Shown: in pieces, positions 63,359 to 64,000 of the stretch
How the letters are laid out: each line of letters starts with the position of its first letter
How positions within the stretch are numbered: the stretch's first letter is position 1
Assembly (NCBI RefSeq): GCF_024628805.1
Contig: NZ_CP102382.1
Span: 2,294,001 to 2,358,000, forward strand
Direction: 5' to 3'
Origin: Paenimyroides aestuarii
GTDB taxonomy: Bacteria > Bacteroidota > Bacteroidia > Flavobacteriales > Flavobacteriaceae
DNA length: 64,000 nucleotides
Program-made: the position numbers and the translations under genes
The notes under the pieces: model-generated
The model's database searches: none
Seen by the model: only the letters and a program-made list of their open reading frames with translations
What the model was told of the DNA's origin: nothing

Positions 63359-64000
63359 TTAATCCAACAAATCCGCCAATTCTTCGCCTACAATTGAGCC
63401 AATCGCAATGCCTGTTCCAGTTAAACGAACGCCACAATACACATTTTCCGAAAGCTGTTTCACAATTGGATTTCGTTTTTCGCCCATTCCCATAATTCCG
63501 CTCCAGCGATGATCGATTTCAAATGTATGATTCGGAAGAATGATTTCTCTTAAGTAAGTTTCCAATTGATTTTGAATTAATGTTGTTGTAGCAAATTCCG
63601 TGGTGGTTTCACCTTCCAAATCCAGATTTCTTCCACCTCCGAATAGCACGCGATTACCAACATTTCTAAAATAATAAAAGCCTTCGTCCATATGAAAACA
63701 ACCTTTGAATGGTAAATTTTCAATTGGTTTTGTGACTAAAACTTGTGCCCGAGCGGGAACTACGTCCAAATCATATAATTTTTTGGTAAATGCATTCGTA
63801 CACAAAAATACTTTTTTTGAAGTGAACTGAAATCCATTTTCCAATTCAATTGCTACTTCAGTGTTCAAATCGTTTATTGATTTTACTTCCACATTATTTA
63901 AAATGGATATACCACTAGAAATAACCAATTGTACAAACGATTGCATCATTTTTCCGGTGTGAATATGTCCTTCAAAATCGGTTTCAATCATGCCAATTGT
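63359..64000 (-). CDS. FAD-dependent oxidoreductase, DAO type (cut by window edge)
   Basis: The C-terminal 214 or so residues of a glycine/D-amino-acid-oxidase-like flavoenzyme; the N-terminal Rossmann part with GxGxxG lies beyond base 64000. Visible: 'GHIHTGKMMQSFVQLV', 'SKKVFLCTNAFTKKL' (FAD-binding strand), 'VPARAQVLVTKPI', 'GFYYFRNVGNRVLFGGGRNLD', 'HRWSGIMGMGEKRNPIV', and the C-terminal 'TGTGIAIGSIVGEELADLL' FAD-binding pattern. The substrate is unknown. The Met at 63991 is internal, since the frame stays open to the edge. Confidence 0.85.
   Translation of the reverse strand, partial: TIGMIETDFEGHIHTGKMMQSFVQLVISSGISILNNVEVKSINDLNTEVAIELENGFQFTSKKVFLCTNAFTKKLYDLDVVPARAQVLVTKPIENLPFKGCFHMDEGFYYFRNVGNRVLFGGGRNLDLEGETTTEFATTTLIQNQLETYLREIILPNHTFEIDHRWSGIMGMGEKRNPIVKQLSENVYCGVRLTGTGIAIGSIVGEELADLLD

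Overview
The window is AT-rich DNA from a member of the Bacteroidota, almost certainly a Flavobacteriaceae species. The support is the type IX secretion regulator PorX, many short-leader genes with the Bacteroidota -7 box TAnnTTTG, lipoproteins with ..SC lipoboxes, and Cys-type flavobacterial signal peptides. No species can be named from the sequence alone. Both window edges cut genes.

Layout. 1-5.6 kb: small membrane proteins and two WG-repeat/unknown lipoproteins, then an IS200-like (REP-associated) tyrosine transposase embedded in a cluster of hairpin repeats. 5.8-10.4 kb: binding protein and permease of an iron/cobalamin-type ABC importer (no ATPase gene beside them), a tandem universal stress protein, and mnmE. 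10.4-16.1 kb: an accessory segment with orphan small genes, a DUF421 protein, a DCC thiol oxidoreductase and a ferritin-like DUF892 protein. It is bounded by gene wrecks: a tyrosine-recombinase N-terminus and the N-terminal half of an IS982 transposase on the left, an AraC-type regulator wreck and the C-terminal half of an IS982 transposase on the right. 16.5-26.1 kb: a type I restriction-modification locus (hsdM-hsdS-[RloC-like AAA ATPase]-[REP transposase]-hsdR) followed by broken metallopeptidase and Fic-family genes.

26.2-64 kb is mostly conserved chromosome: pepT, tRNA-Ser and tRNA-Tyr, porX-tsaE-ald, an intact IS982 insertion with 15-bp inverted repeats and a 5-bp target duplication, a glycosyltransferase, coaE, a two-component system, a GrpE-like/Hsp70 pair, menD, glutathione peroxidase, a fused CcsBA cytochrome c assembly protein, two PLP enzymes (one an alpha-oxoamine synthase likely for sphingolipid or sulfonolipid), guaA, rlmF, a LysM/periplasmic-binding fusion, OsmC, a PadR unit, pyrG, yidC and a partial FAD oxidoreductase.

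How it works together. The most interesting unit is the restriction locus. It carries, between hsdS and hsdR, an ABC-type ATPase with a zinc-hook-like CPFC motif and an R-x3-E...H pattern like the PrrC/RloC anticodon nucleases, so it may be a back-up defence that acts when restriction is inhibited. A second theme is small palindromic repeats. Two different REP families each sit beside their own Y1 transposase, and repeat copies have been absorbed in frame into hsdS and the second transposase; a repeat-like insertion is also present in mnmE. A third theme is the ~5 kb segment flanked by complementary halves of an IS982 transposase.
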